A stretch of DNA of 64,000 bases from Plenodomus lindquistii (Eukaryota; Ascomycota; Dothideomycetes; Pleosporales; Leptosphaeriaceae), in contig JANUWI010000002.1 of NCBI GenBank assembly GCA_025504975.1, forward strand, positions 1,240,001 to 1,304,000. The letters run 5' to 3'. Of this stretch, positions 44,528 through 55,407 are shown piece by piece (position 1 is the stretch's first letter; every line of letters starts with the position of its first letter). The position numbers and the translations under genes were made by a program. The notes beneath the pieces are model-generated. The model was not told the origin of the DNA and ran no database searches. It worked only from the letters and a program-made list of their open reading frames with translations.

Positions 44528-44541
44528 GGGGGGGGGGGGGG
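44528..44541. repeat. G14 homopolymer
   Basis: Fourteen consecutive G bases. This could be a true tract or a sequencing-length artefact. Confidence 0.85.
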
Positions 44542-44857
44542 CGAAAGGGCGCATGGCCGAGTCGGTGAGGAGCTGCGTGGTGCCTCCAGCTTCGTCTGCC
44601 TCCGACCAGACCCAAAAAAAGTGGACGAGTCTTATCAGGCTAGATCGAACTATGTGGCTGAAGCCTGAGGATCGCTGCATGGCGTTGACGATGACGAGGA
44701 GTTTGCCTGAAACCGCCCTACAGCGGCGCAAATGAGGCCCCCGGATAGGACAATTCGAGGTCAAGTCGATATAATGCGTGTCTACGCCTCATCGACCCCG
44801 CTAAGTGTCTCATGTACTATCGAGTACGGTACATCTATGTAAGCGCGGACTAGCATC

Positions 44858-44965
44858 CATGTCTAACACGTCTGTCATCCAAGTCCACCACGTCTACCAC
44901 CGTCACCACGTCTACCTTCCATGTTCACCACGTCTGCCATCGATGTCCACGTCCATCTTTACATT
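44858..44965. repeat. Degenerate CACCACGTCTACC minisatellite
   Basis: Five to six imperfect units of about 15-18 nt built on CACCACGTCTACC or CATCGATGTCCACG in succession. Confidence 0.65.
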
Positions 44966-45402
44966 TATGCGTATCACAGCTGTCATCTACGTATGGTTTG
45001 ACATAGCCTCAAAGTGCATACCACAGCCAATAGCCGATCAAGATGTTCTTCGGCCACCCCACCATGCAGTTGCGATTCGCCACCACATCTCTCTGGAGCG
45101 ACTACACCTACCTTTGCATAGTTCCATCCACATGCATGTCCGCTATTAAAGCATTTTTGAACTGACCACGAAAGGTGCTCGAAGGGCAAATATGGCGATG
45201 ACCTGGCGTCCACCCTACGAAAGATTGTTAAATACTTAGACAAGCACATCTGACTCGTGTCTTGCTCAGACTAAGAAGATCTGGTTTACGAATACGCAGT
45301 GACATGTACACTTACCTCGACTCGCCCAGCTCAACGCGCTGACTAAATCGAGACACGACCGCTACTGCTGCACTCTCTTTACCTCATTGCTGTTCTAAGG
45401 AC

Positions 45403-46245
45403 ATGTCTCAATCAAACGCCGGAACAAACGTTTCAAGTCTCGTTGAGCAAGATCCCGATTTTCGGCTTATGAACCCACGATTCCTCCGTGAGTACAACTT
45501 TTAAACTTCTGCCATACCAGAAGTCTCTGACATTCTCTGGTGACGTCTAGCCCCGCAGGACGCTTGGACACATGAAGTCAGCCAAAACAATCGCGAACTT
45601 ATCGAACCTCATGTGCAACGCTTCACCTTGTTCAATCCTACTATTATTTCCAGTAGTTCCTCAAACGATCTCAACGCCAGCGTGGATGACTACGATCCAC
45701 TTACCACATACGACATGCAAGCTCCAATGGACTACTGGATGCTTGAGGACTTCTCATTGGATCCAGAGCAAGTGAACAACACTGCCAACACGCTACCTAT
45801 CAGCTCAAGTCTTCAATCGGATCTGACATATTCATCGCTGAACGTGTCTGAGCAGATGCAATCCCAACAAGCCGCCTTGCCAGTCACTCAGCGAGAGTTT
45901 TCATCACCCACCCAAATCATGCATGACACCCCGCACAACATCAGACCAACTTTCTCCACGCCAACACACCTTAACGAGATCGCCATACAGACTCCCATAG
46001 CGATCGGTACCATCTTCACCACGTCCACACCCAGCAAGTACACCGTCAAATGCACCTTGCCTCGCTGTGGCAAGACGTTCGGTCGGCCGTATGACTTCTA
46101 CCGCCACTTCAACGGGACTCATGTAATGACGGAATTCCACTGGTGTCCGCAGGAAGATTGCCTCCGGAACGCTCATGGGAATCAACCATTTCCTAGGCGC
46201 GATAAGGTTAAGGATCATTTGCGGCAGGCTCATGGGATTGAGTAG
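45403..46245 (+). CDS. Two-finger C2H2 protein, family copy 5
   Basis: Two exons, 45403-45487 and 45551-46245, give 259 aa (780 nt). The 63-nt intron (GTGAGT...GTCTAG) joins LMNPRFLP to PQDAWTHEVS. Finger 1 is VKCTLPRCGKTFGRPYDFYR with HFNGTH (C-x4-C-x12-H-x4-H). Finger 2 is WCPQEDC and NQPFPRRDKVKDHLRQAHG (C-x4-C-x18-H-x4-H). The protein ends three residues later. The N-terminal 190 residues are Ser/Thr/Asn-rich with acidic patches (NASVDDYDPL, DYWMLEDFSLDPEQ). It shares the RPYDFYRH, FPRRDKVKDHLRQAHG and TxSKYxVKC context with copy 6, 1.2 kb downstream on the same strand, so the two are a recent tandem pair. Confidence 0.88.
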
Positions 46246-47397
46246 CCATCATAAGTTTTGTTGTTGAGTGCAGTGGTCTCACTAGATGTTTTGTTTACGC
46301 TCGTTTGATGTAACGTTAGTACATGCCATGTTATATAACCAAAAGGCTCAGAAAGGGCTCCAGTACTAGAGATATGTCATAGGCGGTACACGATTTTAAT
46401 GGTTTGCCTGCAGCTTTTTTGTTTCACGATTGTGACGGCCATTCTCGTACGTACGTACTATGCATACCGAAACGCAGAATAAGGAGACATACCGACATCT
46501 TCTTCTTCCGCGAGTCGAACGGTGTTGTGGGTAATAAGTTGTGGGGTGTTCTAATAGTGTACCATTGTCGCAGAGCGCGATCATGGCTAAAATGCCTCTT
46601 GAGCTCTCCTTTTGGCGATCTACTCTCATCTCATGGACACACAATATTCTCCCAAAACTTCGTGCCGTATTCTGTAGATATGGCCGGATCATGAGAAAGA
46701 GTCGACCCCCAACTGCAAAATATGCTGAACAAGTCACGTGTTGAGAGTGCCAGCCTTGTGGCCGTCTGGTATCTCGACGCCATCTTCAGGCGGTGCGTGC
46801 CGACGGACAACATGCAGTGTATCGCGTCAGCATCAGGGCTTAATGTAAAAGTGATTATTTCAGATGATGCAGCTTTACGTTCTGAACAATTTGGCAAGTA
46901 TTCTAGGTGAGATGTATAGATATCACGTGACCAGTTGACACCCACCGGCGGCCGCACCTTGGAAGGACGAGGAGTGGTCGAGACTATGAAAATGCCAAGG
47001 AAATTAAGTCCCCATTTGCGTTGGTCTAGTACCCGCAGCCTTGGTTGCCAATCAGTCTTCCTCGCTTGCAAGCGAGCCAATTCGAGGACAACACAATTGC
47101 GGACCATCCTCGAAGCTCCCCACAGAGGTCGTCGCAGTCTTCTATGATCCTGCTCTTCCTGCAGTTTCCCGTCATGCATACACCGGATTATCTGGAAGGG
47201 CAAATGCGTTATGTTTGTGGCTGACAGGAGAGGAGGTGCTCATATGTATATACTATAAATTGAGTGTGACCCCAGAGCTTTACATTCACTCCTGCAACCA
47301 AGCCCATCGTCCACAGCCTACACTCGAAGACCGCATTCTCAGAACCAACGACTGAACTGCGTTTCGGATGCCTGTCTCTCTTGTTGTCTACTAGATT
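46246..47397. other. Spacer between tandem copies 5 and 6
   Basis: Contains the copy 5 terminator region and the copy 6 promoter. A CTATAAAT element lies at about 47253-47260, some 140 nt before the copy 6 ATG. No other gene seen. Confidence 0.45.
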
Positions 47398-48348
47398 ATG
47401 GACTCAACGTTCTTCACCACAGATGCAGACTGGTGTCCATTGGGAATGGCCTCCATGGGCATAGCTGACTTACGGGAAGAGACGACGGAGGCGGAGGCTT
47501 TCCATGTCAGCAATGAAGCGTTCGTCGCCCCGATTTGTGAGTACTGGCCAGCTCGACTGGGCTTGTCCCATATCAGTCGCATACTTACTGTCCATCTAGT
47601 TCCCTCAGCCCATGAAGACTGGCCAAGTGATGTTCCATCCAGTGCCAACTGGAATGCAAGCCTATTCGATTCATTCGAGCCAACTGCCAATCGATGTATG
47701 GCCGCAGTCTTCCCAGAGCCTCTTGATATGTTGCAGACACAACACAACGCTGCCACCTCTCAGGTATCTGACCTCCCGGATGCGTCTTCAGTCGGGGATG
47801 GAACCTTGACCGGGTGGCCGGAGTATGGCAACAATAAGTAAGTGCACTCAGTGAATCAAAGGAATATTAAACCCATTCCAAACAGTTCCGCATCTCTGGA
47901 TTTATCCCAGAATTTTGGCTCACTTGAAGGCTATTGCGCGGGTCCATCAACGCTGGAACACATCTCGTTTCTACAATCTCCAGTCACGCATGATCTTGCG
48001 CAAGGCACATCCCACTCGTCCCCTCGAACAACATCCACAACTCAGCATGTAGCAACACCAATCGCACCGCAGATTGCCGCCATCTACAGCACCGCCACTC
48101 CCAATAAGTATCTCGTCAAATGCTCCGCGCCCCGTTGTCGCAAGACGTACAGCCGCCCATACGACTTCTATCGTCATTACAACGGCACACATGCAGGAGA
48201 GGAGGTCAAGACAAAGCACTGGTGTCCGGAGGAGAATTGTCATCGGAACGAGATTTATGGAGATCAGCCATTCCCGAGGCGTGATAAGGTCAAGGATCAT
48301 TTGCGTCAGGCCCATGGTATTCTTCACTTGCCACACTCTACTATGTAG
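47398..48348 (+). CDS. Two-finger C2H2 protein, family copy 6
   Basis: Three exons, 47398-47536, 47600-47837 and 47886-48348, give 279 aa (840 nt). Intron 1 (63 nt, GTGAGTA...CATCTAG) is a multiple of three and has no in-frame stop, so retention would insert 21 residues. Intron 2 is 48 nt with GTAAGT. Finger 1 is VKCSAPRCRKTYSRPYDFYR with HYNGTH. Finger 2 is HWCPEENC and DQPFPRRDKVKDHLRQAHG, then a short tail. The N-terminus is acidic with DWCPLGMA and HEDWPSD patches and no known fold. The module is nearly the same as in copy 5, while the N-termini align poorly by eye. I infer a nuclear DNA-binding protein. Confidence 0.87.
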
Positions 48349-50269
48349 CCTCCCCAAGACCTTCAGGAACTCTGCAGTCATGATATCCAATTTTATTAGC
48401 TTGTCTGATAGCTACAGGTACCAATACGTCGTGTGTGTATGTATCTTACAGTCCTGTGATGATTACACCTGCTTGCCTGGCCGGATGATCGCAGCCACAA
48501 CTTGGTAATAACGGGCACGCATTGTAACTTCCAAAGTCTGCGAAAGGCCAACTCATGGCCTGTCATTATGCATTCTGTCGCCTCCGGGCTCGTTTGTGAT
48601 ATTTCAAGGCGTGTACTTGGATGTCTTGTTACCCCTACACTCTACTCACATAACGTGGCACAAGCCTAGTCACGAGAATGTAGACCACAAATAAAGTCAT
48701 CGCAACCCGTAATATTAAATATTACAGTCTGTAATCTAACAATCACCCCGTATACGAAAAAACAGCGTTCGTAGGATATTGGGAACGTAAGATACAAATA
48801 ATAGCCATCAAGATGCAGCATCGTGCGCTTCAAGTAGCTTAACCTGACAGCTTGATTTTCTAGAGTATGGTAAGACTACCATGATTCTCTGCGTTGAAGA
48901 GATGGTGTGTTTTACATGCTGCAATATACGTGTACTAAAAATCAGCGATTCAAGTGCGCGTGCGCCAGAAAATAATTGAATTCGCTCATACGATATGGTA
49001 GCATGTGGGGTATGCATCCCGGTACTAGTCTTAGATGCATCAATCCAAACACTAGAGTACACTGTAACGTGTCCTTGAAAGAGCTTTATATATTGCACAT
49101 CGACCTCGAAGGCTGTGTTACTTTGGATCTATCGTCTCTCGAACTGGATGAGTTGTTCAAGTCTGGCCAGTATGCAACTCTACTGGTTCTGGTCATGCCT
49201 GGCCGTACCCATCGTTGTTATCGCCAAAAACCATATGCCACCCCTAGGAACACTACGCCCCCCGCCTAAGCAGCTCACGGACTATCATAAAGAAATTCCA
49301 GCAAAGCAAGCATCAAATTGATGTACAGTATGTCATAGGTGATCAGTTTAGTAGAATTTGGTCAAGAAAACTAACATCGCTTTTCCGCCGGACTACGTCG
49401 CTTCGGACTGTATAAACTCTGTATACCTCAATCCAAAGAATTGTACCTATGGTGAGTATTATGACCATCCTGGGGGCTCATGAATATCTCACAGTGTTTT
49501 GTTAATGACATATCTGATCGAGTAAGCGAGTTTTTACACTCCACCCATCATCAGCACAAGCATGTCATTATCAAGAGCAAACGACAATGGCTTTGAAAAC
49601 TGAACGCCGAAGCGTTCCTTACGAAGACCAATGCTGACTGATCACAAACAAGCCCACGCTCGAGGACTGGACGAAAGCTGAAACTCCCATAACTTCTCAC
49701 TGCTTTTGTAAAGACCGCCCCACCGGAGAACGATTTTGGTCCTGCTATTACCGCAAAGTGATGCCCTGAGCTCACAAGAAAGCAGACCTCGATATCATCT
49801 TCAGTTCGTTAAGCATTTGTCGACTAAATTGTTTTACCCGTCGGATATCTAATGAATACATAGGGGACGAGTGGGAATGGCGTACCAACAGGCGTCTCTA
49901 CTGCCGCGACGACTGGAAACCCGACCCACCCTGGAGCGTGGTCAAGAATGAAAAAATTGCAACGACATATCATCGAAATCGCACAGGTCGTCAATATATA
50001 TATGGTTGGAAAGACGAGGATAAGGGCATCGCATGGAACTGAAGGAACTTTGAGAAATACTAAGTATTGAATTGACACTGGGCGGCTGGACCCCGGAGAT
50101 GCGGATTCTAGCGGTCCATTGGCATGAATTGGAGCAACACATAGATAGTGGAACCAATTTCGCATTCGATAGCATGGCTCATGGTCATCGTAGAAGTCGA
50201 GTTACAATATTGGGGGCCATAACGATGCTCAGAGATGAGAATTATGATTGAACGACATTCTGATCCCGC
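48349..50269. other. Gene-free intergenic region
   Basis: 1.9 kb without a supported gene. It holds a perfect 17-nt palindrome at 48709-48725 (GTAATATT-A-AATATTAC). I found no finger remnants or transposon ends. Confidence 0.45.
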
Positions 50270-51666
50270 TCAGTCTTCCCATACATCATTCAACAACCAC
50301 TGCTGTCCAGCCCATTGCTCTTTTACTACTGGCCAAATCTCCTCAGGTGGCAACACAAACCCACCACCTGCCGGGTTTTGTGGACTTAGCTCTAGCGTCC
50401 AAGAATGATTGGCCCCGTGGACGGCGTAGTGATGATCCCTCGAATTTCCGGTCGAAAAGTACAAGATCTGGCAGCCTGGTCCGAATTCGTACGTACTATT
50501 CCGGGTACTCGCTGCTTCGATGGCGCGCGCAGTACCGCCCGCAACTTCCAGCATGCGAGGGAGAGACTCAGGTAGCGGATCGCAGGTATAGCCATAGGGA
50601 GTTAACACTAGTTGGCCGTATGAGTGGAAATCGATGAATGAGCGGATCCCATCACCAGTCTGCGAGAGTTTGGCAGACAGTGCGTCCATAGCCTGATTCT
50701 CTGGCGTATCTCCAGGTGCTTCGCCGCGGTAGGTCTGGCCACAAGGGTCTGGTGTCGACCCACCCTCTGGCGGTTCAGCATCCCATTCAAACTTCCAGTT
50801 GCGGTTCCCATCAGTGCCAATGCAAGTGCTGTTGGTATTTGGGCGAGGCTGACGATTCTTGCGCCAGAGTCGGTCGTTGGTTTGCGTGTAGGAGAAGCCA
50901 TCCGGATTGTGAAAGGGAACGAGGTAGAAATCGTAATGGTCGAGCCAGGCGGTAACATTAGAGTTTCCAGATTTGTAGCCATCGATGAGCTGGTATGCAA
51001 GGTATTCAATCACTTTAGAACTTCAGTATATTTCTTCTAGTGCTCACGGGTGATCTTTAGCTTACCCATAGTCGAAATCCACTCTCTTGCATGGACCGTC
51101 GCATGCCATAGAATGACTGGCTTGCTGGTCTCGTTCTTTCCATAACCACCTTTTGGCTTGTCTCCGTAGAGGTGGAAGGCATAGATCGTCCTGTTCTCGT
51201 AGCTCTTTCCGATAGAGAATTTCTTCGAGTTCTTCGGGAAAGCGTGCACCAAATCATCCCAATACTGCAAATGGTCTGCATAGGGGTGGTAGGTATCATA
51301 CCAGGACAGGTCTGGTAGCTCTCCACGCTTGTGTAGCGCGTTGCTGTACGTTGAGGGCTTGTCGATAGACCTGATGTATCTACCCAGATCGCTGTTTACC
51401 AAGCGCGCCTTTAACCCCAGTGCATGGAAAGAATTAATTTCTTGCGGCGGGATCGCAATGGATAAGGAATCTCGGCTATGATGGGTATGGTAATCGGCGA
51501 ACCGCTTCCCGAGCGCACGAGCTTCCTCGGGTGAAGATGGCGTCACACTGTAGATATGATACCCATCATAGTTGGCCTCGGCATTCCGCGCGTTCACGTT
51601 TGAGCCTAGTTGGAATGGTGAAGAGGCTACAAGCGGTGCGAGCAACACCAAGTTTGTCAGCCTCAT
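50270..51666 (-). CDS. Secreted zinc carboxypeptidase, M14 family
   Basis: Two exons, 51666-51066 and 51012-50270, give 447 aa. The 53-nt intron joins WISTM to VIEYLAYQ. A signal peptide (MRLTNLVLLAPLVASS) and a propeptide of about 100 residues precede the catalytic domain. Zinc ligands are His192 and Glu195 in HAREW and His330 in FHSYGQ. The substrate-binding Arg271 is in TDGNRNW, a tyrosine is in HHYAVHGA, and the catalytic Glu408 is in SWTLELSP. The layout matches pancreatic-type M14A procarboxypeptidases, which remove C-terminal hydrophobic residues from peptides after propeptide cleavage. The enzyme is probably secreted for protein nutrition. It shares no visible regulatory site with its neighbours. 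Confidence 0.95.
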
Positions 51667-54615
51667 CTTGTCTTGTCAAAAATTAGCGGAGAGAGTGACG
51701 GAGAAGCAGCGGGAAGCGCTTCGGAACTTCATATATTCTGCACCCCTGTGAGAACCTTATCTCGAGCCAAGGACGCGATGATGTATAGATAGCACGAAAT
51801 TTTGGTATTCCGCTGTGTGTTTCGAGTATCGAGGGGAACATGCATAGCCGTTGTGTCGCTCTGCTTGGCAACGAGGCTCCATTAGGAAGCTGAAGATGCT
51901 CGTGGTAAATAGAAGACTGGGCGTTCACTTGGCTAGCATATGAACGTCAGTCTACATGTCGATATACTGTACGCAGTACGTCAATGCAGATCCTAGTGTT
52001 GCCGACCACTGCGATATTCTGCGGCCAGCTAGTTTTGTGGATAGTTTCCGGTCCTTTGAGCCCCCTCATTGTGATCAATGGTCAGACCACGCCAAAAGTC
52101 TGTCTGGTGATTACTGGATAGGTGTGGCGATTCGGCTTCATAGTGTAGTTAATAACCCATTGAATCCACAGCTGACACAGCGCCACAGACAAGTTTTTGC
52201 TCCGTGGAGAACAGGCGATATAGGTTCAACACATGGAAATGTCCCTAAAGATGGCATGTTGCTGACAGGTCCTTTCTCGGAGACTGGGATGTCTACTGTC
52301 GATCGCAACCTAGGAAAAAAAGCCATTACGTGTTTGTGTACGGCAAGCAATGAGCCGCATGGTGATATGTTAGGCGCAGCTCTCATGGTTGCCTCATGCC
52401 GTGATGGCGAAATAGGACGTACAATTCGAGCTGGTCGTACTTCGTGTAGTTCTATACGGACGGGAGAATAAGGCCAATGTACGACACTTTTATATCTAGC
52501 GATGACCGTTGTACCAATTGGCGGCCGGTAAGGCTGAATCACGCCGCGTTAGAGATGGTGGTGCTGCAGAAAACGAGGTGGCAGGAAATCGCAAGGTGGG
52601 TCGACGCCCAAATGCGGAGTGGACAGGCTCGGCTGTTCCCTACTCGTCCCCCATTCTCAGTACGTTCGCATGACAACGTCCACCACTGTTGAAGACTTTG
52701 ACAAATCGTCAATCCCCTCTGTCTCTTGAAAATCGCCTGTCGGCTCATGCTTTACACGTCAACCCAATAGTCCGTGTCGCAGGCATCTGACATCGAGGGG
52801 TGCAGGTGTCACCTACATAGAAGAGTACCCAGTCTGATCACGTAAATGTCGGAAGACTGCACTGGGCATGAAGTTGAGAGCCTTGAGGCGACGATGAACC
52901 TTTCTGAGGTGTTTGAAACATGATCAATGTAAACAAAATTTAGGCATAATGCTCGATACCACCAAGCGTCTGAACGTTAGGACTCAATCATTTGAACCTA
53001 CCTTAGATACTATTCGACGGAGTTCAAGTTTCACGATACATGCGACCGAGAGCACCGATACTAGGTATAACTGGTAGCGCAGTAAGGGTCTGCCATCGAA
53101 TCATTGCACTGCCAGACTACGCTCTTGGTGGAAGCAAATCATATCAATACTGTTGCGCCTTCTCGGGACCTTTGAGAGGCATCTGCTAAGCAGCTCATAC
53201 AATGCCCCGTAGCTTTGTTGTTGAGGAAACAAACTTCGCTCAAGGTTCCATTCAAAGTTGCTTCTATTTTCATCGGTTCTGTCGTCATCACAACCACTCT
53301 CCTGGTCTCTGGATGACAATGACACGCTAGTACGAGTGAACGCCCATTGTCTTCACAGACCAGCCCAGAAACACACAAATCGATGGCACAGAAATCTGGA
53401 TCGAGCCAGATAATCTGATTGGAGGAGGCTGGAGCGAGCGGGAACGTGGCAATGAGTACACATCTAGCGGCGCGATCGGTTTGTTTTGAAACGCGCCTGG
53501 CTGTTTCGGCCAAACTCAATCGGTGACAACCATCGCAGAAAACTGCGAGATTTTGGTTCGTCAAAGTACACTATTTGCGATCGAGTCATTACAACCAGTA
53601 TGGTTAATGCAGCCCATGCTCGCGAGAGTCTACGAATGGGTTATGTTATTGGCGCAAATGGCGGTCAGCATACGAACAGCCAGCGCTACAGAAACCAACT
53701 CCCTCGCATTACTACTACAACATTGTAACCGATATCCCACATGAGATGGCAGCATCTCCAACAGCTGTTATCGCGCAAGACATTGGTAGAACGTCGCGTG
53801 CACTTGCTTGTCGTGCAAGCATGGGACGTTTGCTCCGCTGGCAACGCTCCCTTGCATGCTTTCATCCCACGTTGACGGATGTCATGTTTCAGCAACGAGG
53901 ATCTGCTCATGGGTTCCATGTGGTGCCTGAGACATCGCGACAACGTCGAGTGAGATACAGGACGTTGTGACCGCGTGCCTTGCTTGAAATTGATAAACTG
54001 AGGTTTGGTGATGATGTAGACCGCTGACCTGGGTGAATAGCGCTTGGGAAAGTTGTTTAGCTGACACATTTACGTGCGCGTAAGTACAACAGGTTCTGGT
54101 TCCATATTCTTTGACCTTCCGACTGTTGTCTGGCCTCGCTCGACGTTAGAACATAGTTGTGAGACCTTGCTCAGCCTGACACATGGAGGCAGCGACGCGT
54201 GTCGGATGTCCCCCGCTGAGGCAGGGGTGACTGGGTACAGATGCAAGGGAAGATATATTGCAATCTCCAGGGTCAACGTTGTTTCAACGTCATCTGCATC
54301 AACTGTGGAGGACGACATACGTGTGTCCAGTGCGGGCGATCATCCAATCCACACGACAATTTCATGAATACGTAGGCAAACATGAAGGATACTATGGAAC
54401 GCGAGGCGAGTTGAAGAGAGGCGGGCACAACATCACATGCACGATTGACAGTTTATTTTATAATTTTCAAGTTGATTCCACTACATCCCCAAATAATTAC
54501 AATTACCCTCTCCGATACCAAGGATATCTACTGGAAGAGAAGACCACTCTTCTATGCAATAATCGTGTAAAGTCATAGCATTCCCATAGGATTGCTCAAT
54601 TGAAGGGTATGACGT
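51667..54615. other. Gene-free intergenic region
   Basis: 2.9 kb. The largest ATG-started frame (51956-52471, 171 codons, plus) has no recognised domain and is covered by an antisense frame. I do not call it. No repeat ends or gene remnants identified. Confidence 0.4.
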
Positions 54616-55407
54616 TTACAAGAAGAAAGCAGCGAAAGCACCAACACCAGCAAGGAAGCCAGCAACGTTGAGCGAAGAGGCAGCACCGGTGAACTCAGGT
54701 GGGTTGGAAGGCTTGACGTAACCGCCAGTCTTGGTGGGGTAGCCGGTGCCAGCAGGGGGAGCGCCAGTGCCAGCAGGGGGAGCGGGGACGACACCAGTGC
54801 CGGAGGGAACTGGGTAGGGAGCCTCGCTGGGGTAGGGGACGGCGCCGGAGGAAACACCGGGAACACCAGGGGCGGAAGGCTTGGGGCCAACGTGGTAGCC
54901 GGTGCTGGATGGGTAGGGGATGGTGACGGTGATGGTGGTGGAGCTGGCACAGGACTCAGTTGGCTTTGGGACCTCAGGAGTCTTGGAGGAAGCTACGTAC
55001 TCGGACTTGCTAGCAGAGCTGGCGACGGGGACCTCGGGACCCTTGGAGCTGGCAACAGGGTACTCGGGGACCTTGGAGCTGGCAACGGGGACCTCGGGAC
55101 CCTTGGAGCTAGCAACAGGGTACTCGGGTGCCTTGCTGCTGGGTGTAACAACAGGGTACTCAGGAGCCTTGCTGCTGGGGCTGGCAACTGGGTATTCAGG
55201 AGCCTTGGAGCTGGGACTGGCAACTGGGTACTCAGGAGCCTTGGAGCTGGCAACGGGAACCTCGGGAGCCTTGGAGGAAGCGACCGGGTAGGCAGGGTAC
55301 TCGGGAGCTGGGGATGGGGTGTATGCTGGCTCGGCACCGTATCCGTACTGGGGAACGGCGGCAGCGAGGCTGGCGAAAGCAGCAATGGTGGCGACGGTGT
55401 AACGCAT
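54616..55407 (-). CDS. GPI-anchored cell-wall protein with PVASSKAPEY repeats
   Basis: Intronless, 263 aa. The start at MRYTV gives a signal peptide (MRYTVATIAAFASLAAAVPQ). Residues 41-147 are about ten tandem units of 10-12 residues, PVASSKAPEY with variants PVASPSSKAPEY and PVASSKGPEV. A Pro/Gly/Tyr-rich linker follows, then TTITVTIPYPSSTGY. The C-terminus (SSLNVAGFLAGVGAFAAFFL) is a GPI-anchor signal: small residues and then an uninterrupted hydrophobic tail. Such proteins are attached to the plasma membrane or wall glucan and are heavily O-glycosylated. No catalytic domain is present. A TTAATATAC element about 80 nt upstream may be the TATA box. The function is structural or adhesive by analogy only. 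Confidence 0.88.
   Translation of the reverse strand: MRYTVATIAAFASLAAAVPQYGYGAEPAYTPSPAPEYPAYPVASSKAPEVPVASSKAPEYPVASPSSKAPEYPVASPSSKAPEYPVVTPSSKAPEYPVASSKGPEVPVASSKVPEYPVASSKGPEVPVASSASKSEYVASSKTPEVPKPTESCASSTTITVTIPYPSSTGYHVGPKPSAPGVPGVSSGAVPYPSEAPYPVPSGTGVVPAPPAGTGAPPAGTGYPTKTGGYVKPSNPPEFTGAASSLNVAGFLAGVGAFAAFFL
54967..55287 (-). repeat. Coding minisatellite inside the GPI-anchored protein
   Basis: In-frame 30-nt and 36-nt units encoding PVASSKAPEY-type repeats, about ten copies, with the 36-nt form (extra PS) clustered in the middle three. Confidence 0.9.

Larger units (their letters stand above)
43798..45402. other. Intergenic region with simple repeats
   Basis: 3' flank of the Prp24-like gene and upstream region of the next C2H2 gene. 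It contains a 14-base G run and a degenerate CCACGTCTACCA-like minisatellite. No gene supported. Confidence 0.5.

Noticed and set aside
48709..48725. Perfect 17-nt palindrome considered as a transposon end or protein site
   Set aside because: Too short, AT-rich and without a partner or flanking duplication.
51956..52471. 171-codon ATG-started plus-strand frame
   Set aside because: No domain, no promoter or intron context, and an antisense frame covers most of it. A search and RNA evidence would be needed to call it.
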